Source of the DNA: OLB6 sp964467455
GTDB taxonomy: Bacteria; Bacteroidota; Ignavibacteria; Kapaibacteriales; Kapaibacteriaceae
DNA: 64,000 nucleotides
Direction: 5' to 3'
NCBI GenBank assembly: GCA_964467455.1
Contig: CAYXQJ010000004.1
Location: 121,546 to 185,545, forward strand
In this document: positions 17,162-25,774 of the stretch, in pieces
Numbering within the stretch: position 1 is the stretch's first letter
How the letters are laid out: each line of letters opens with the position of its first letter
The notes under the pieces: generated by a model
Told to the model about the DNA's origin: nothing
The model's database searches: none
The model's input: only the letters and a program-made list of their open reading frames with translations
Made by a program: the position numbers and the translations under genes

Positions 17162-18121
17162 CTATTTAGTTGCTCTTACGAGGTCTTCCCAGTACTTCTG
17201 CTTTGGAAGGTATAGGGACAGTCCCGTATGATCAGCGCCAATGATCCATACAGTATCAGGCTTGTCACCACCGATGATGATTCCAAAGGACTCGTGGGCT
17301 GATCCGCTTGGTGGGTTGGTCAATTGCTTGGCTCGATCAACACGGTACGATCGTTTACCTTTCGCATCTTCATTATAGTAGAACGTAGAATCATCGAAGG
17401 TGACCGAGTATCGGTCGTCGTGGTAGAACAACCATCTTCCTCTCAGTGCATCTCGAACCTGACTAAGCTCGCTAGGCACACGGCGCATAAGCGGTGTATG
17501 TGGAGGTCTCTTGATCAGAGTGTCGAGCGGCACGGTTATGACGTCGTACCGCGTGTTCGTATCGACAACTCCGTCTATGTTCGTAATGATTGAACCGCCT
17601 TGATAGAGAGTAACCACATCATTGTCTCCACTCCTCAAGTCATAACGGAAGTAGATGGCCCACTCGTTGCCGCGTGTGTTTCGATGCTCGATCACCAAGC
17701 CTTTCCGAGTCGACCATAACTTCTTGAACGTGTTTCGGCCAGGTTCTGCGTTGTCGATGAGTCCATCAAAGATGCCCACGCATCTGGAGTTAGTTATCGA
17801 ATCGATCGTTGAAACAAGGAGAACATTCCTGAGGTGTTTTCCTTCGCGATCATTCACGCATAGCGCCGTTGCAATGTACCGAGGTACATCGGGCCCCATA
17901 GCGACGGTGCATTGATCGATAGGTCTGAGTGTCATTGAATAGCCACCCAACGTACGAGCACGAAAGTCCTCGCAACATGACGTATCGCGTATGGAGGTGC
18001 TGTTTCGAAAGAAGTAGTCTGTCGCCGTATCAGATCCCTGCTCAAGACAGCCCAGAAGTGCTACACTACAACAGCATGAAAGCACCACCCACGTATATAC
18101 TGCCAGCATCATTTGCGACAT
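17162..18121 (-). CDS. predicted lipoprotein of unknown function
   Basis: The protein has 319 residues. The N-terminus is hydrophobic and ends in a lipobox, VALLGC, so it is a likely lipoprotein. The mature protein has many short beta-type stretches, such as KGLVIEHRNTRGNEWAIYFR and IIIGGDKPDTVWIIGADHTG. No known family is recognised. Codon use and base composition are less GC-rich than in the housekeeping genes, like the rest of this accessory patch. The start codon could be either of two nearby ATGs. Confidence 0.65.
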   Translation of the reverse strand: MSQMMLAVYTWVVLSCCCSVALLGCLEQGSDTATDYFFRNSTSIRDTSCCEDFRARTLGGYSMTLRPIDQCTVAMGPDVPRYIATALCVNDREGKHLRNVLLVSTIDSITNSRCVGIFDGLIDNAEPGRNTFKKLWSTRKGLVIEHRNTRGNEWAIYFRYDLRSGDNDVVTLYQGGSIITNIDGVVDTNTRYDVITVPLDTLIKRPPHTPLMRRVPSELSQVRDALRGRWLFYHDDRYSVTFDDSTFYYNEDAKGKRSYRVDRAKQLTNPPSGSAHESFGIIIGGDKPDTVWIIGADHTGLSLYLPKQKYWEDLVRATK

Positions 18122-18130
18122 TTTTTAGAC

Positions 18131-18266
18131 CTACTTACACTCCAACTTGCCCGCGATCTTCACCGCCACTTTCTGGTTCTTCTTCACATCGTTATCTATG
18201 TCCACACGGATCGAATACTGTACCGTCTCTTCGTAGATGATGAGCTCGGAATTGGTGGAGTCCTAG
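18131..18266 (-). pseudogene. duplicated 3' fragment of the secreted-protein gene at 20727-21284
   Basis: This stretch is nearly identical to 20730-20866. It encodes DSTNSELIIYEETVQYSIRV and on to KNQKVAVKIAGKLECK, against KNQKVAVELAGKLKCE in the intact gene. The Trp codon that precedes DSTNSE in the intact copy is TAG here, and similarity stops at about 18266. It is a dead partial copy next to a transposase remnant. Confidence 0.88.
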
Positions 18267-18278
18267 ACGAAGATACTT

Positions 18279-19220
18279 CTAAAGTTGTGGATGAGGTAAC
18301 CTGCGTTGTCTGAGTAATGAGGACATTTCCGCCAAGACAAACATCATGGCCAAGGGGGCATCTCTTGAACCATGGCCGTAGGTTGGGTTAGACCGTCGAC
18401 GAATGGTGGCGAAGGTCGATTCGATGACATTCGTCTAGCGAATCGACTTCCAGTGCGCTGCCGGGAATGCGTAATACGCCAGAGGCGCTTTGAGTCTACT
18501 TTCGATCGCCTCGAAAGCCTTCGGATGTTTATCGATGAACGTGTTCTCGTAGACGTCGAACTGCTCGCGCACATCGTTCTCGGTCTCTGCATTGAACATC
18601 TGGTGCAACATCGACTTGGCCGTCCCCTGTAGCTTCTTGAGATCCATCTGCACCGCCGTCCACGACAGATCACTTTCGGGTTCGCCATCGACTAAACTAA
18701 CAGATCCTTGTTGACGTGCTCGTCACAGCCGATCACGACCAATATGTACGGACGGTAATTTCGTGGTGCGAACCATTGTGTATTTGCCGTCGCCCCGCAC
18801 ATTGACGCATCGCTTCTCGATTGCACGCTGCGACCATTCTCGATACAGATCTTGCCATCGATCGATGATGCCCGAAACCACACCCAGACTCATCGACCCG
18901 AACTTGTCGCCGACCATACTCTTGAGGACCTCCTCCATGTGGTTGGATGAAACACCATTGAGATACAGGCTCGCGACCATCGTATCGATCGTCATGGTCC
19001 GGCGACTGAACTTTGGTACGATCGCGTTCTCGTAGTGGTGCCCCTCTCGGCGGTCGTTGACGCGCGGTTGGCGCACGTGCAAGGTGCCAACCGTCGTTTG
19101 AATCGTCCGCTCACGTGCCAACCCGTTACGGACCACAAGTCGGTGGTTCTGATCGTCACGCTCATGGACGAATTGCGCGATATACGCATCGATCTCTGCA
19201 TGCGGCGCCGCGACCACCAT
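18279..19220 (-). mobile_element. inactivated IS256-family (mutator-type) transposase
   Basis: The N-terminal part (19220 downward) reads RNGLARERTIQTTVGTLHVR, MASLYLNGVSSNHMEEVLKS-like and WQDLYREWSQRAIEKR, typical of IS256. The middle has YRPYILVVIGCDEHVNKDL after a frameshift. The C-terminal part (18653 to 18279) has YAFPAAHWKSIR, an in-frame TAG at 18435-18437, then TNVIESTFATIRRRS. The segment between the SW-dLK and KLQGTAKSML motifs is too short, so a catalytic Asp region is deleted. A stop also precedes 19220. No clear terminal inverted repeats were found. The element is dead. Confidence 0.85.
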
Positions 19221-19432
19221 CTAGCAAGTCGCCGTTCGCAATGTCTCTTACAGCGGTGTTTCTATTTGCACCGTTGGTGATCTCGCCGTAGCTTTTGCCT
19301 TAGTCAAAAGGCGTCTCCTTGGGATAGTTTGTAATGAACTTGGAACTACTACAGGTTACACCTTTCTTTTTTTCGGTCAAGTTGTTAGTACTACCTAAAC
19401 TCACAACTTTCTACAGTATCTCCGGGGTGATC

Positions 19433-19942
19433 ATGTCATTGCGGACTTTCTGCTTCTCTCTCGTGCTGACACTTGTACTCACACCAAGTGCTGCGGATTC
19501 AAACGACTTCCGACTTTCGGCTTCCGCAGGTGCGGCAATGCCTGTGTCAGGCGCGAACAGCATCAAGGTCGGCGGGGGATATGCCCTGTCGATTGAGATT
19601 CCGATCAATACCATCGGCGATCATGTTTGGCTGGGCTTTCAAGGGAGCCATATGCCCCTCGAAAATGACGGCACGGATGTTACCCTGCAGATGCTTATGG
19701 CCGGTATGAATGTGAGCTTGGTGCGTGAGCATGCAACGTTGACGCCATATGTTGTGGGCGGCATCGGCGCTAATATCGATGGATGGTCGGCAGCATACTG
19801 GATGCTTGGACTTGGTGCCGATTACGAGGTGCTGCCTTCGCTCATGGTTTTTGGAGAGCTCGTGCCCGTGGTACAGTTCGATCCGTCGTCGGTGCCGTTG
19901 TTGAACGTTCGGACGGGCGTGCGTTATCTGATCGGAAATTGA
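19433..19942 (+). CDS. small secreted outer-membrane beta-barrel-like protein
   Basis: The protein has 169 residues with a signal peptide (MSLRTFCFSLVLTLVLTPSA). The rest alternates glycine- and aromatic-containing strands (LTPYVVGGIGANIDGWSAAY, WMLGLGADYEV, GVRYLIGN) like an 8-stranded outer-membrane barrel. The start at 19433 has GGGGTG nearby and begins the signal peptide. A partial copy of its last codons is found at 20630-20680. Confidence 0.7.
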   Translation: MSLRTFCFSLVLTLVLTPSAADSNDFRLSASAGAAMPVSGANSIKVGGGYALSIEIPINTIGDHVWLGFQGSHMPLENDGTDVTLQMLMAGMNVSLVREHATLTPYVVGGIGANIDGWSAAYWMLGLGADYEVLPSLMVFGELVPVVQFDPSSVPLLNVRTGVRYLIGN

Positions 19943-19956
19943 GGAGGTAATGTCAT

Positions 19957-20430
19957 GTGATTAAGCCAACTATCGTTGTTCTTACGTTGCTCTTCGCAAC
20001 AGGATCGGAAACGCTCTTGAAGCAGACCGAAAGCCATTGGCGGGCAACCGAATCCGATAAAGAGTATGGAATAATCAAGAAGGCTGTAATCCAAGACATT
20101 CGAATCACAAAGGATCGCGATTCCCAGCGATATTTTCGTGAGGATGAGATCGGCAATGAGCAGCCCGGACTGGCAATACCAAAAGACTCGATTGAGACTG
20201 GACCAAAATGAGAGAAAACTAGTTGGTCAGCTCTGGACTCTCTAGCATATGACAAGAGAACTGTGCAGAGAACTTCGCGGTTCACACTTGTGTTCGTGAA
20301 CAAGAACAAGGCTCACGCTCAGGTCTCTACCTCTTATGGTCAAACCTTTGATTCAACCGGGTCAGGAACGGGATACTTCCCTCGGCCATTGCTGGTGCAC
20401 ATGGTATTCAATCGAACGAAGGAAAAATGA
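19957..20430 (+). pseudogene. small secreted protein gene interrupted by an in-frame TGA
   Basis: The GTG start at 19957 follows a strong GGAGGT site. The N-terminus (IKPTIVVLTLLFATG) resembles a signal peptide. The frame reads 84 codons to TGA at 20209-20211 and then stays open in the same frame for another 72 codons to TGA at 20428-20430, encoding SRFTLVFVNKNKAHAQVSTS and GQTFDSTGSGTGYFPR. The second half looks like real coding sequence. The simplest reading is a nonsense mutation. The first 84 residues could also be expressed alone. No family is recognised. Confidence 0.55.
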
Positions 20431-20434
20431 GGTT

Positions 20435-20605
20435 ATGATGTTGCTTGTGATGTGGTTGGTGATCATCATCGCCGTTCTTGGGCAAGCGACGTCAATCTAT
20501 GTTACCGTTCGCGGAAAAGCGGCTGGTGGATTACTCGTGGCGGGTGGTCTGCTGGTGTTGAACTGGATCTCGATCGACTACTTCCTACTTTTCAAGAAGC
20601 GCTGA
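20435..20605 (+). CDS. small membrane protein (56 residues)
   Basis: The protein is very short and has two hydrophobic segments (LLVMWLVIIIAVLGQATSIY and GGLLVAGGLLVLNWISIDY) and a basic end (FKKR). It starts 4 bp after the preceding frame, with AATGAGG upstream. The function is unknown. Confidence 0.5.
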   Translation: MMLLVMWLVIIIAVLGQATSIYVTVRGKAAGGLLVAGGLLVLNWISIDYFLLFKKR

Positions 20606-20629
20606 GTTAATAGTGTGTGATGGGAAGCG

Positions 20630-20680
20630 CTACCGTTGCTGAATTTCCGGACGGGCGTGCGTTATGTGATCGGTGATTAG
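20630..20680 (+). pseudogene. duplicated 3' end of the beta-barrel gene at 19433-19942
   Basis: The codons LLNFRTGVRYVIGD-stop nearly repeat LLNVRTGVRYLIGN-stop of the intact gene. Nothing upstream matches. It marks a past duplication or recombination. Confidence 0.75.
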
Positions 20681-20683
20681 AGA

Positions 20684-20728
20684 CTCGCTACTTGCTGCTA
20701 AGTACTCGCTGCTCGCTGCTGAGCGATT
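20684..20728. repeat. degenerate array of CTCGCTGCT / CTTGCTGCT
   Basis: Four or five imperfect units of 7-10 bp lie between the barrel fragment and the 3' end of the next gene. Related CTTGCTA units occur at 25745-25774. Confidence 0.65.
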
Positions 20729-21284
20729 ATTCACACTTGAGTTTCCCCGCTAACTCCACCGCCACCTTCTGGTTCTTCTTCACATCGTTATCAATGTCCA
20801 CACGGATCGAATACTGTACCGTCTCTTCGTAGATGATGAGCTCGGAATTGGTGGAGTCCCAAACGGCGGTGATGTTCTGCAGATCGGCAGGTAGGTCGAC
20901 GGCGGGGAACTTGGGACGTTTCTCCGATGGGGTGACCGGGCGGACATTGCCGAGGGCGACGATGTCGGGCTTGGTGACGACGGTGGTCTGGCCGTTCACG
21001 GTGAGCGACGTTTCCCTCGCCCCTTTCCAGGAATATTGACAGAGCTGATAGCCGACCGGGACGTATTTGGTCACGTACTTTTTGGTAGGGGGCGTGCGGT
21101 TCGGAAGCACGTCGGCGAGGAGGTCGGGGGTGAGGACGGTGTCCAGGGTGCCTTTTTCGGCGAAGCCGAGAATGCAGGGTGCAAGGGTGAAAGGCAAGGG
21201 TGCAAGGGTGAAAGGCAAGGGTGCAAAGGTAAAAGGGTGCAAGGGCGAAAAGGCGAAAAGGGCTAGTAGGATGAGGGTGTTCAT
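20727..21284 (-). CDS. secreted protein of unknown function with a repeat-expanded signal region
   Basis: The protein has 185 residues, starting at 21284 (MNTLILLALFAFSPLHPF). A hydrophobic signal-like N-terminus is lengthened by a tandem array that gives PLPFTLAPLPFTLAP before CILGFAEKG. The mature part has no recognised domain; it ends with VRVDIDND-like beta strands and KLKCE. A 3' fragment of a near-identical copy lies at 18131-18266. It is divergent from smc. Confidence 0.7.
   Translation of the reverse strand: MNTLILLALFAFSPLHPFTFAPLPFTLAPLPFTLAPCILGFAEKGTLDTVLTPDLLADVLPNRTPPTKKYVTKYVPVGYQLCQYSWKGARETSLTVNGQTTVVTKPDIVALGNVRPVTPSEKRPKFPAVDLPADLQNITAVWDSTNSELIIYEETVQYSIRVDIDNDVKKNQKVAVELAGKLKCE
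21173..21262. repeat. array of GGGTGCAA / GGGTGAAA / GGCAA units
   Basis: The units GGGTGCAA-GGGTGAAA-GGCAA are repeated about three times and then decay into GGCGAAAA. They encode the PLPFTLAP repeats of the overlapping minus-strand gene. The same units are found at 10367-10395 and 48365-48437. Confidence 0.88.
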
Positions 21285-21379
21285 GGTGTAAAAATGCAAG
21301 ATTTTGGCTGTGGATAACTCTGGACGGGGGAAACGGGCGTAAAACCGCATCTTCGAACTCCCACAAAACCCTGTAAAAC

Positions 21380-24300
21380 ATGTACCTCTCACGTTTAGAG
21401 ATGGTCGGTTTCAAGTCGTTCGCGATGAAGACCGACCTGTCGTTCAATGATGGTGTGACGGCGATCGTCGGACCAAACGGCTGCGGCAAGACGAATATCG
21501 TCGACGCGATCCGCTGGGTGCTCGGCGAGCAAAAAACGTCGGCCCTGCGCGCCGACTCTATGGAGCAAGTGATCTTCAATGGCTCGAAAGCCCGCAAACC
21601 GCTGGGCATGTCGGAAGTGTCGCTCACCATCGAGAATAACAAGAAGATCCTGCCGACAGAATATTCGCAAGTGGTGATCACACGACGTCTGTTCCGCAGC
21701 GGCGAAAGTCAGTACCTGCTCAATAAGACGCAGTGCCGCCTGCGCGATATCGTCGACCTCTTCATGGATACCGGCATGGGCGCCGATGCCTACTCGGTGA
21801 TCGAGTTGAAGATGATCGAGACGATCCTGAGCGATAAAGCGGATGAACGACGCCACCTGTTTGAAGAAGCGGCAGGGGTGACGAAGTATAAGGCACGACG
21901 CAAAGAAGCAACACGGAAGCTGGAAGCAGCACAACGCGATATCTCGCGCGTGCAAGACATCGTGCGCGAAGTGCAGAAGACGGTGAACTCGCTGGCACGT
22001 CAGGCAGAAAAGGCACGACAACATCAAGAGCTTTCGACGCGACTGCGCGAACTTGATCGTATCCTGTTTGCCTTTGAATATGCCGATGAATACGTGGCCC
22101 TAAAGCAACTCGAAGCGATGATCGCCGAAGTGCGTCAACGCAAGGAAGCTGCTGAAGCATTGCTCGCAGAACATGAGCTGGCCGTGGATGCCGCTGAGAA
22201 AGCCCACGAACAGGCCGAAGCGGAACTGCGGACGGCACTGGATGTGGAGTCGGAGACGCGGTCAACGCTGAGCGACTTCCGCCAACAAGCGTCGGTGTTG
22301 GAAGAGCGACTGAACTCGGTAGAACGCACCAGCGAACGTCTGGAGCGCGAGCATAATGAGTCGTCGCAACAACAGGTGTCGACGGAAGAAGAACTGCGCA
22401 TCGTGCGCGAGCGACTGCATGTGATGCGTGATGAACTGGTGCAGGCGAATACAACGCTGGACGAACGGCGCGCCATCGTGGCCGGTGCACAAACGAAATT
22501 GCAGAGTGCTCGCGACCTTCTGACGGAACGTCGTGATGAAGTGACGACGCTGCGTCAACACGTCAACGAACAACGCTCGCAAGCCGACCGAGTACGCATC
22601 CAGGGTGAGGCGTGTACGCGACGCCTGGCCGAGAATGAACGACAACTTGCGCAGTTGCTTGAGCGCGAAGATCAAGTGGAACGCCAGATCACCAGTGAGT
22701 CGGCCGACCTGCCGCAGCTTGAGACAGCACTGCATGAAGCAGAGGCGAATCTGCATAACGCGGAAGCCCGCCAAACAGCATTGCGCTCGGAACAAGAAGG
22801 ACTGCAATCAAAGGTCGAAGACCTCAAGGCCAAGGCCGCCCACACGAATGCGTCACTGGAATTCTTGGTCGGCCTCGTTGACACCACAGAGTCGAGCAAG
22901 TTCTTGATGAACACACCGGAGTGGAAACCCTCGGGTGAAAAGCTGACGTTGGCTGAAGTGTTGAACACGTCGGATGAATTGCGGGTGGCGATCGAAGCAG
23001 CACTTGGTGATGCAGCGCGCTACTTCGTTGTGGCCAACCGTGCCGAGGCACAAGAGGCCATCGGCGCACTGTCGCGCAATAATGTCGGCAAGGCGACCTT
23101 CCTATGTCGTGATGCTGTACCAACACTGCCCTCGCCCCCTTCCATCGATCAAAACGATGCGATGAAGGGATGGGCAAGCGAACTCGTACAGTGTGATGAA
23201 GCGTTGCGTGGTGCCGTTCGCGGGATCCTTGGGCGTACCGTGGTGGTGCGTGATGTGGATGCAGCGTGGACAGCGATCGCATCAACACCGGCGGATTCGG
23301 CCGTCACGTTGGCCGGCGAGATCGTCCACCGCAGCGGGGCACTGCGCGGTGGCAGCGCATCACGTACGGAAGGTGTACGCGTTGGACGTCGCGAGCGTAT
23401 CGAACAACTGCGTCAGGAAGTGGTCGAACTCGACCAACAGATCGGCACAACAGAATCGCGTCTGCGCGAGATCAAGGCCGAGTTGCAGACGATCGACCTG
23501 CGCGTGCTTGGTGAAGTGGTCAGACGTGCTGCCGTGGCACGGAATGATCGTCAGCAGCGCATCGACAATTTGCGCGGACGTATCGACGATCTGCACGGAC
23601 AACGACAGAACCTTCTGCAAGAAGCCGAAGGCTTCCGTGGCGAGGTTGAATCGCTTGGTGCGCGGATGAAAGAGCTGGACGTGCATGCCGAAGAAGCACA
23701 ACAGCAGCTCATGCAGCACGAGCGTCAGGTGGAGGAGGCCATGCAACGCATGGTCGTCGCCGAAAGTGTCATGAACGATGCGTCGGCACAACTGCGGGAA
23801 GCAGAGATCTTGATGGTACGCCTTGACGGTGATCTGCAGTCGCTGCAGGCCGATGAAGTGCGTCTGTCGAATCAAAGTCTGACGATCGATCAACGTCGCG
23901 ATCAACGCGAACAAGAGCGCGTCTCACTGGCAGAACAACGCACGGTGTTGTCGCAACAACTCACCGAAGCACGGGCAGCGGTCGACACGGCAACAGCAGC
24001 ACTTGCCTCTGCCGTAGGACGTCGCGAACAGATGGAGCTCTCGTTGCAAGAGCGTACGGCCGCATCACATGCCGCAACGGAACAGGTACGTGTGCAGCGT
24101 CGGAATGTTGAGGTGATCGTGCAGGAATTGCATGATGCCGATCTCAAACTCAACGGCGCCCAACTGCGTATGGAATCACTGGTTCGTCGAGCCGTGGAAG
24201 AACTCGAGATCGAAGTGCCGACGGAGCCGTCGGTACCGGAGATAGAACAGTCGCCCGAAGAACTTCACACGGATGTGCAGGACATTCGACGCAAGCTCAC

Positions 24301-24934
24301 ATCAATGGGCAACGTCAACTTCCTCGCCTTGGAAGAACACGAGCGGGAAGCGGAACGTCTGGCCTTCTTGACGCAGCAGCTTGCCGACCTTGTCGACTCC
24401 GAGCGTACACTCACAGAGACCATCGCCGAGATCAACCGCACTGCCCGCGAGCAGTTCACGAACACCTTCGCCAAGATCCGCGAGAACTTCACGGAACTCT
24501 TCAAGGTCTTGTTTAGTGAAGATGACGAAGCCGACCTGCAGATGATCGAAGATGAAGACAACGATCCGCTCGAATGCAAGATCGAGATCATCGCCAAGCC
24601 GCGGGGTAAACGCCCACACTCGATCGAAATGTTGTCAGGGGGCGAGAAGACCCTCACAGCCATTGCGCTGCTCTTCTCCATCTACCTCGTCAAGCCCAGT
24701 CCGTTCTGTATCCTCGACGAAGTGGATGCGCCGTTGGACGACGCCAACATCGACCGGTACTTGAAGATCATCCGGAAGTTCTCCGAGAACACACAGTTCT
24801 TGATGATCACCCACAATAAAAAGACGATGGAAGCGGCTGACACCCTCTACGGCGTCACGATGGAAGAGCCGGCCGTGTCGAAGGTCGTCAGCGTCCAGCT
24901 CTCCGGTGATCGTCCAACAAAGTCTGCTGCGTAA
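21380..24934 (+). CDS. smc: chromosome segregation protein SMC
   Basis: The protein has 1184 residues, the normal length for bacterial SMC, the condensin ATPase that organises and separates chromosomes. Walker A GPNGCGKTNIVDAIRWVLGE is at the N-terminus. Long coiled coils (about 170-500 and 670-1000) flank a hinge (about 510-640). The C-terminal head has the signature LSGGEKTLTAIALL and Walker B PFCILDEVDAPLDD. The start MYLSRLEMVGFKSFA is canonical. ScpA and ScpB partners are not in the window. Confidence 0.98.
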   Translation: MYLSRLEMVGFKSFAMKTDLSFNDGVTAIVGPNGCGKTNIVDAIRWVLGEQKTSALRADSMEQVIFNGSKARKPLGMSEVSLTIENNKKILPTEYSQVVITRRLFRSGESQYLLNKTQCRLRDIVDLFMDTGMGADAYSVIELKMIETILSDKADERRHLFEEAAGVTKYKARRKEATRKLEAAQRDISRVQDIVREVQKTVNSLARQAEKARQHQELSTRLRELDRILFAFEYADEYVALKQLEAMIAEVRQRKEAAEALLAEHELAVDAAEKAHEQAEAELRTALDVESETRSTLSDFRQQASVLEERLNSVERTSERLEREHNESSQQQVSTEEELRIVRERLHVMRDELVQANTTLDERRAIVAGAQTKLQSARDLLTERRDEVTTLRQHVNEQRSQADRVRIQGEACTRRLAENERQLAQLLEREDQVERQITSESADLPQLETALHEAEANLHNAEARQTALRSEQEGLQSKVEDLKAKAAHTNASLEFLVGLVDTTESSKFLMNTPEWKPSGEKLTLAEVLNTSDELRVAIEAALGDAARYFVVANRAEAQEAIGALSRNNVGKATFLCRDAVPTLPSPPSIDQNDAMKGWASELVQCDEALRGAVRGILGRTVVVRDVDAAWTAIASTPADSAVTLAGEIVHRSGALRGGSASRTEGVRVGRRERIEQLRQEVVELDQQIGTTESRLREIKAELQTIDLRVLGEVVRRAAVARNDRQQRIDNLRGRIDDLHGQRQNLLQEAEGFRGEVESLGARMKELDVHAEEAQQQLMQHERQVEEAMQRMVVAESVMNDASAQLREAEILMVRLDGDLQSLQADEVRLSNQSLTIDQRRDQREQERVSLAEQRTVLSQQLTEARAAVDTATAALASAVGRREQMELSLQERTAASHAATEQVRVQRRNVEVIVQELHDADLKLNGAQLRMESLVRRAVEELEIEVPTEPSVPEIEQSPEELHTDVQDIRRKLTSMGNVNFLALEEHEREAERLAFLTQQLADLVDSERTLTETIAEINRTAREQFTNTFAKIRENFTELFKVLFSEDDEADLQMIEDEDNDPLECKIEIIAKPRGKRPHSIEMLSGGEKTLTAIALLFSIYLVKPSPFCILDEVDAPLDDANIDRYLKIIRKFSENTQFLMITHNKKTMEAADTLYGVTMEEPAVSKVVSVQLSGDRPTKSAA

Positions 24935-24970
24935 ATTTCGAGATCAACCGACGAATTTCAGGAGAGGCCC

Positions 24971-25489
24971 GTGATCAGAATATTCATGCTTGCACTCATC
25001 GCCGTAACCGTCTTCGGAACCAATACGGCCCTTGCCGGTGACGAACCACAACAGGTGATCCTTAAGGAGACCGTACCGGCTTCCTTTGGTAAGGTGTGGG
25101 ATGCGATCAAGGCATCGATGGTGGAACTTGGCTGCGGAAAGCCGCAGCAAGAAAAGGTCATCGAGCCAGCCGAAGAAACGGGCTTTTACAAGGGCGTCTA
25201 CGTGAGCGACTTCTGCATGCTCGCCACAGGCGAAGACACCACGCGCAAGTACATGGAGCAATTCGGCCAACTGCCGAAGATCCGCGGCGGTATCTGGATC
25301 ACCGGCCGCATTCAATACAAGATCAACGTCAAGGAAGAAGGCGTGCGTCAGACCGTCATCACCCTGCGCGCCGAACTCTCCGGCTTCGAAGAGTTCATCA
25401 CCAACCAAGTCTATTTCTGGACGTCCAACGGCATCCTCGAAAAGCGGATGATGGACAGCATCCTTGCTAAGGTCAATACGACGGAGTGA
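24971..25489 (+). CDS. secreted protein of unknown function
   Basis: The protein has 172 residues with a signal peptide (IRIFMLALIAVTVFGTNTALA). The mature part starts with KETVPASFGKVWDAIKASMV, which resembles the first helix-strand of SRPBCC or BamC-like folds, but I cannot assign a family. It has three Cys (GCGKP, DFCML). GGAGAGG lies upstream of a GTG start at 24971. It follows smc by 36 bp and overlaps the convergent gene at 25473 by 17 bp. Confidence 0.7.
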   Translation: MIRIFMLALIAVTVFGTNTALAGDEPQQVILKETVPASFGKVWDAIKASMVELGCGKPQQEKVIEPAEETGFYKGVYVSDFCMLATGEDTTRKYMEQFGQLPKIRGGIWITGRIQYKINVKEEGVRQTVITLRAELSGFEEFITNQVYFWTSNGILEKRMMDSILAKVNTTE

Positions 25490-25706
25490 TCTCGTAGTTC
25501 GCCACCTTGATGTCGAACTCCATACCCGGCGTGTAGTCCTGCGCCAGACTCTCATCCAGTGCCTTCTGCACCTTCACGGTGGCCCAGCAGCCGCCGTGGA
25601 ATTTGACCACTTCGGCTTCATAGAGTGAACGCCCGTTCAAGGCGATGGAATAGGTGCGTCCGGGAGTGAACTCGGAGGTAGGGATCTTGTCGTGCGTTGG
25701 TTTCAT
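25473..25706 (-). CDS. conserved small hypothetical protein (77 residues)
   Basis: It is a soluble, beta-rich 77-residue protein (PGRTYSIALNGRSLYEAEVV and HGGCWATVKVQ) with no recognised family. Its ATG abuts five GGGGAAT units, so the leader is pure tandem repeat without a ribosome site. The 3' end overlaps the convergent secreted protein gene by 17 bp. Confidence 0.6.
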   Translation of the reverse strand: MKPTHDKIPTSEFTPGRTYSIALNGRSLYEAEVVKFHGGCWATVKVQKALDESLAQDYTPGMEFDIKVANYEITPSY

Positions 25707-25741
25707 GGGGAATGGGGAATGGGGAATGGGGAATGGGGAAT
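25707..25741. repeat. heptamer array (GGGGAAT)5
   Basis: There are five perfect 7-bp units directly against the start codon of the 77-residue gene. The unit (ATTCCCC on the other strand) resembles cyanobacterial STRR heptamers in kind. Confidence 0.95.
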
Positions 25742-25744
25742 ACG

Positions 25745-25774
25745 ACTTGCTGTTCGCTACTTGCTACTTGCAAC
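25745..25774. repeat. heptamer array CTTGCTA / TTCGCTA at the lysC 3' end
   Basis: There are about four imperfect 7-bp units. They cover the lysC stop codon and encode its last residues (ASSK), much as an array covers the tilS 3' end. Confidence 0.75.

Noticed and set aside
18279..19430. A complete, active IS256 element
   Set aside because: There are an in-frame TAG, a frameshift, an internal deletion and no visible terminal inverted repeats.
20209..20211. Selenocysteine or programmed readthrough at the internal TGA
   Set aside because: The flanking residues (TGPK and EKTS) do not resemble a redox site and no stem-loop is evident downstream. A nonsense mutation is simpler.
20212..20434. A separate gene upstream of the 56-residue membrane protein beginning at 20336
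   Set aside because: The frame at 20336 has no ribosome site or homology; the coding-like frame here is the continuation after the TGA at 20209.
16020..21300. A prophage or genomic island
   Set aside because: No integrase, capsid, tail or replication gene is present. Only a toxin-antitoxin-like pair, small secreted proteins and a dead transposase mark the patch as accessory.
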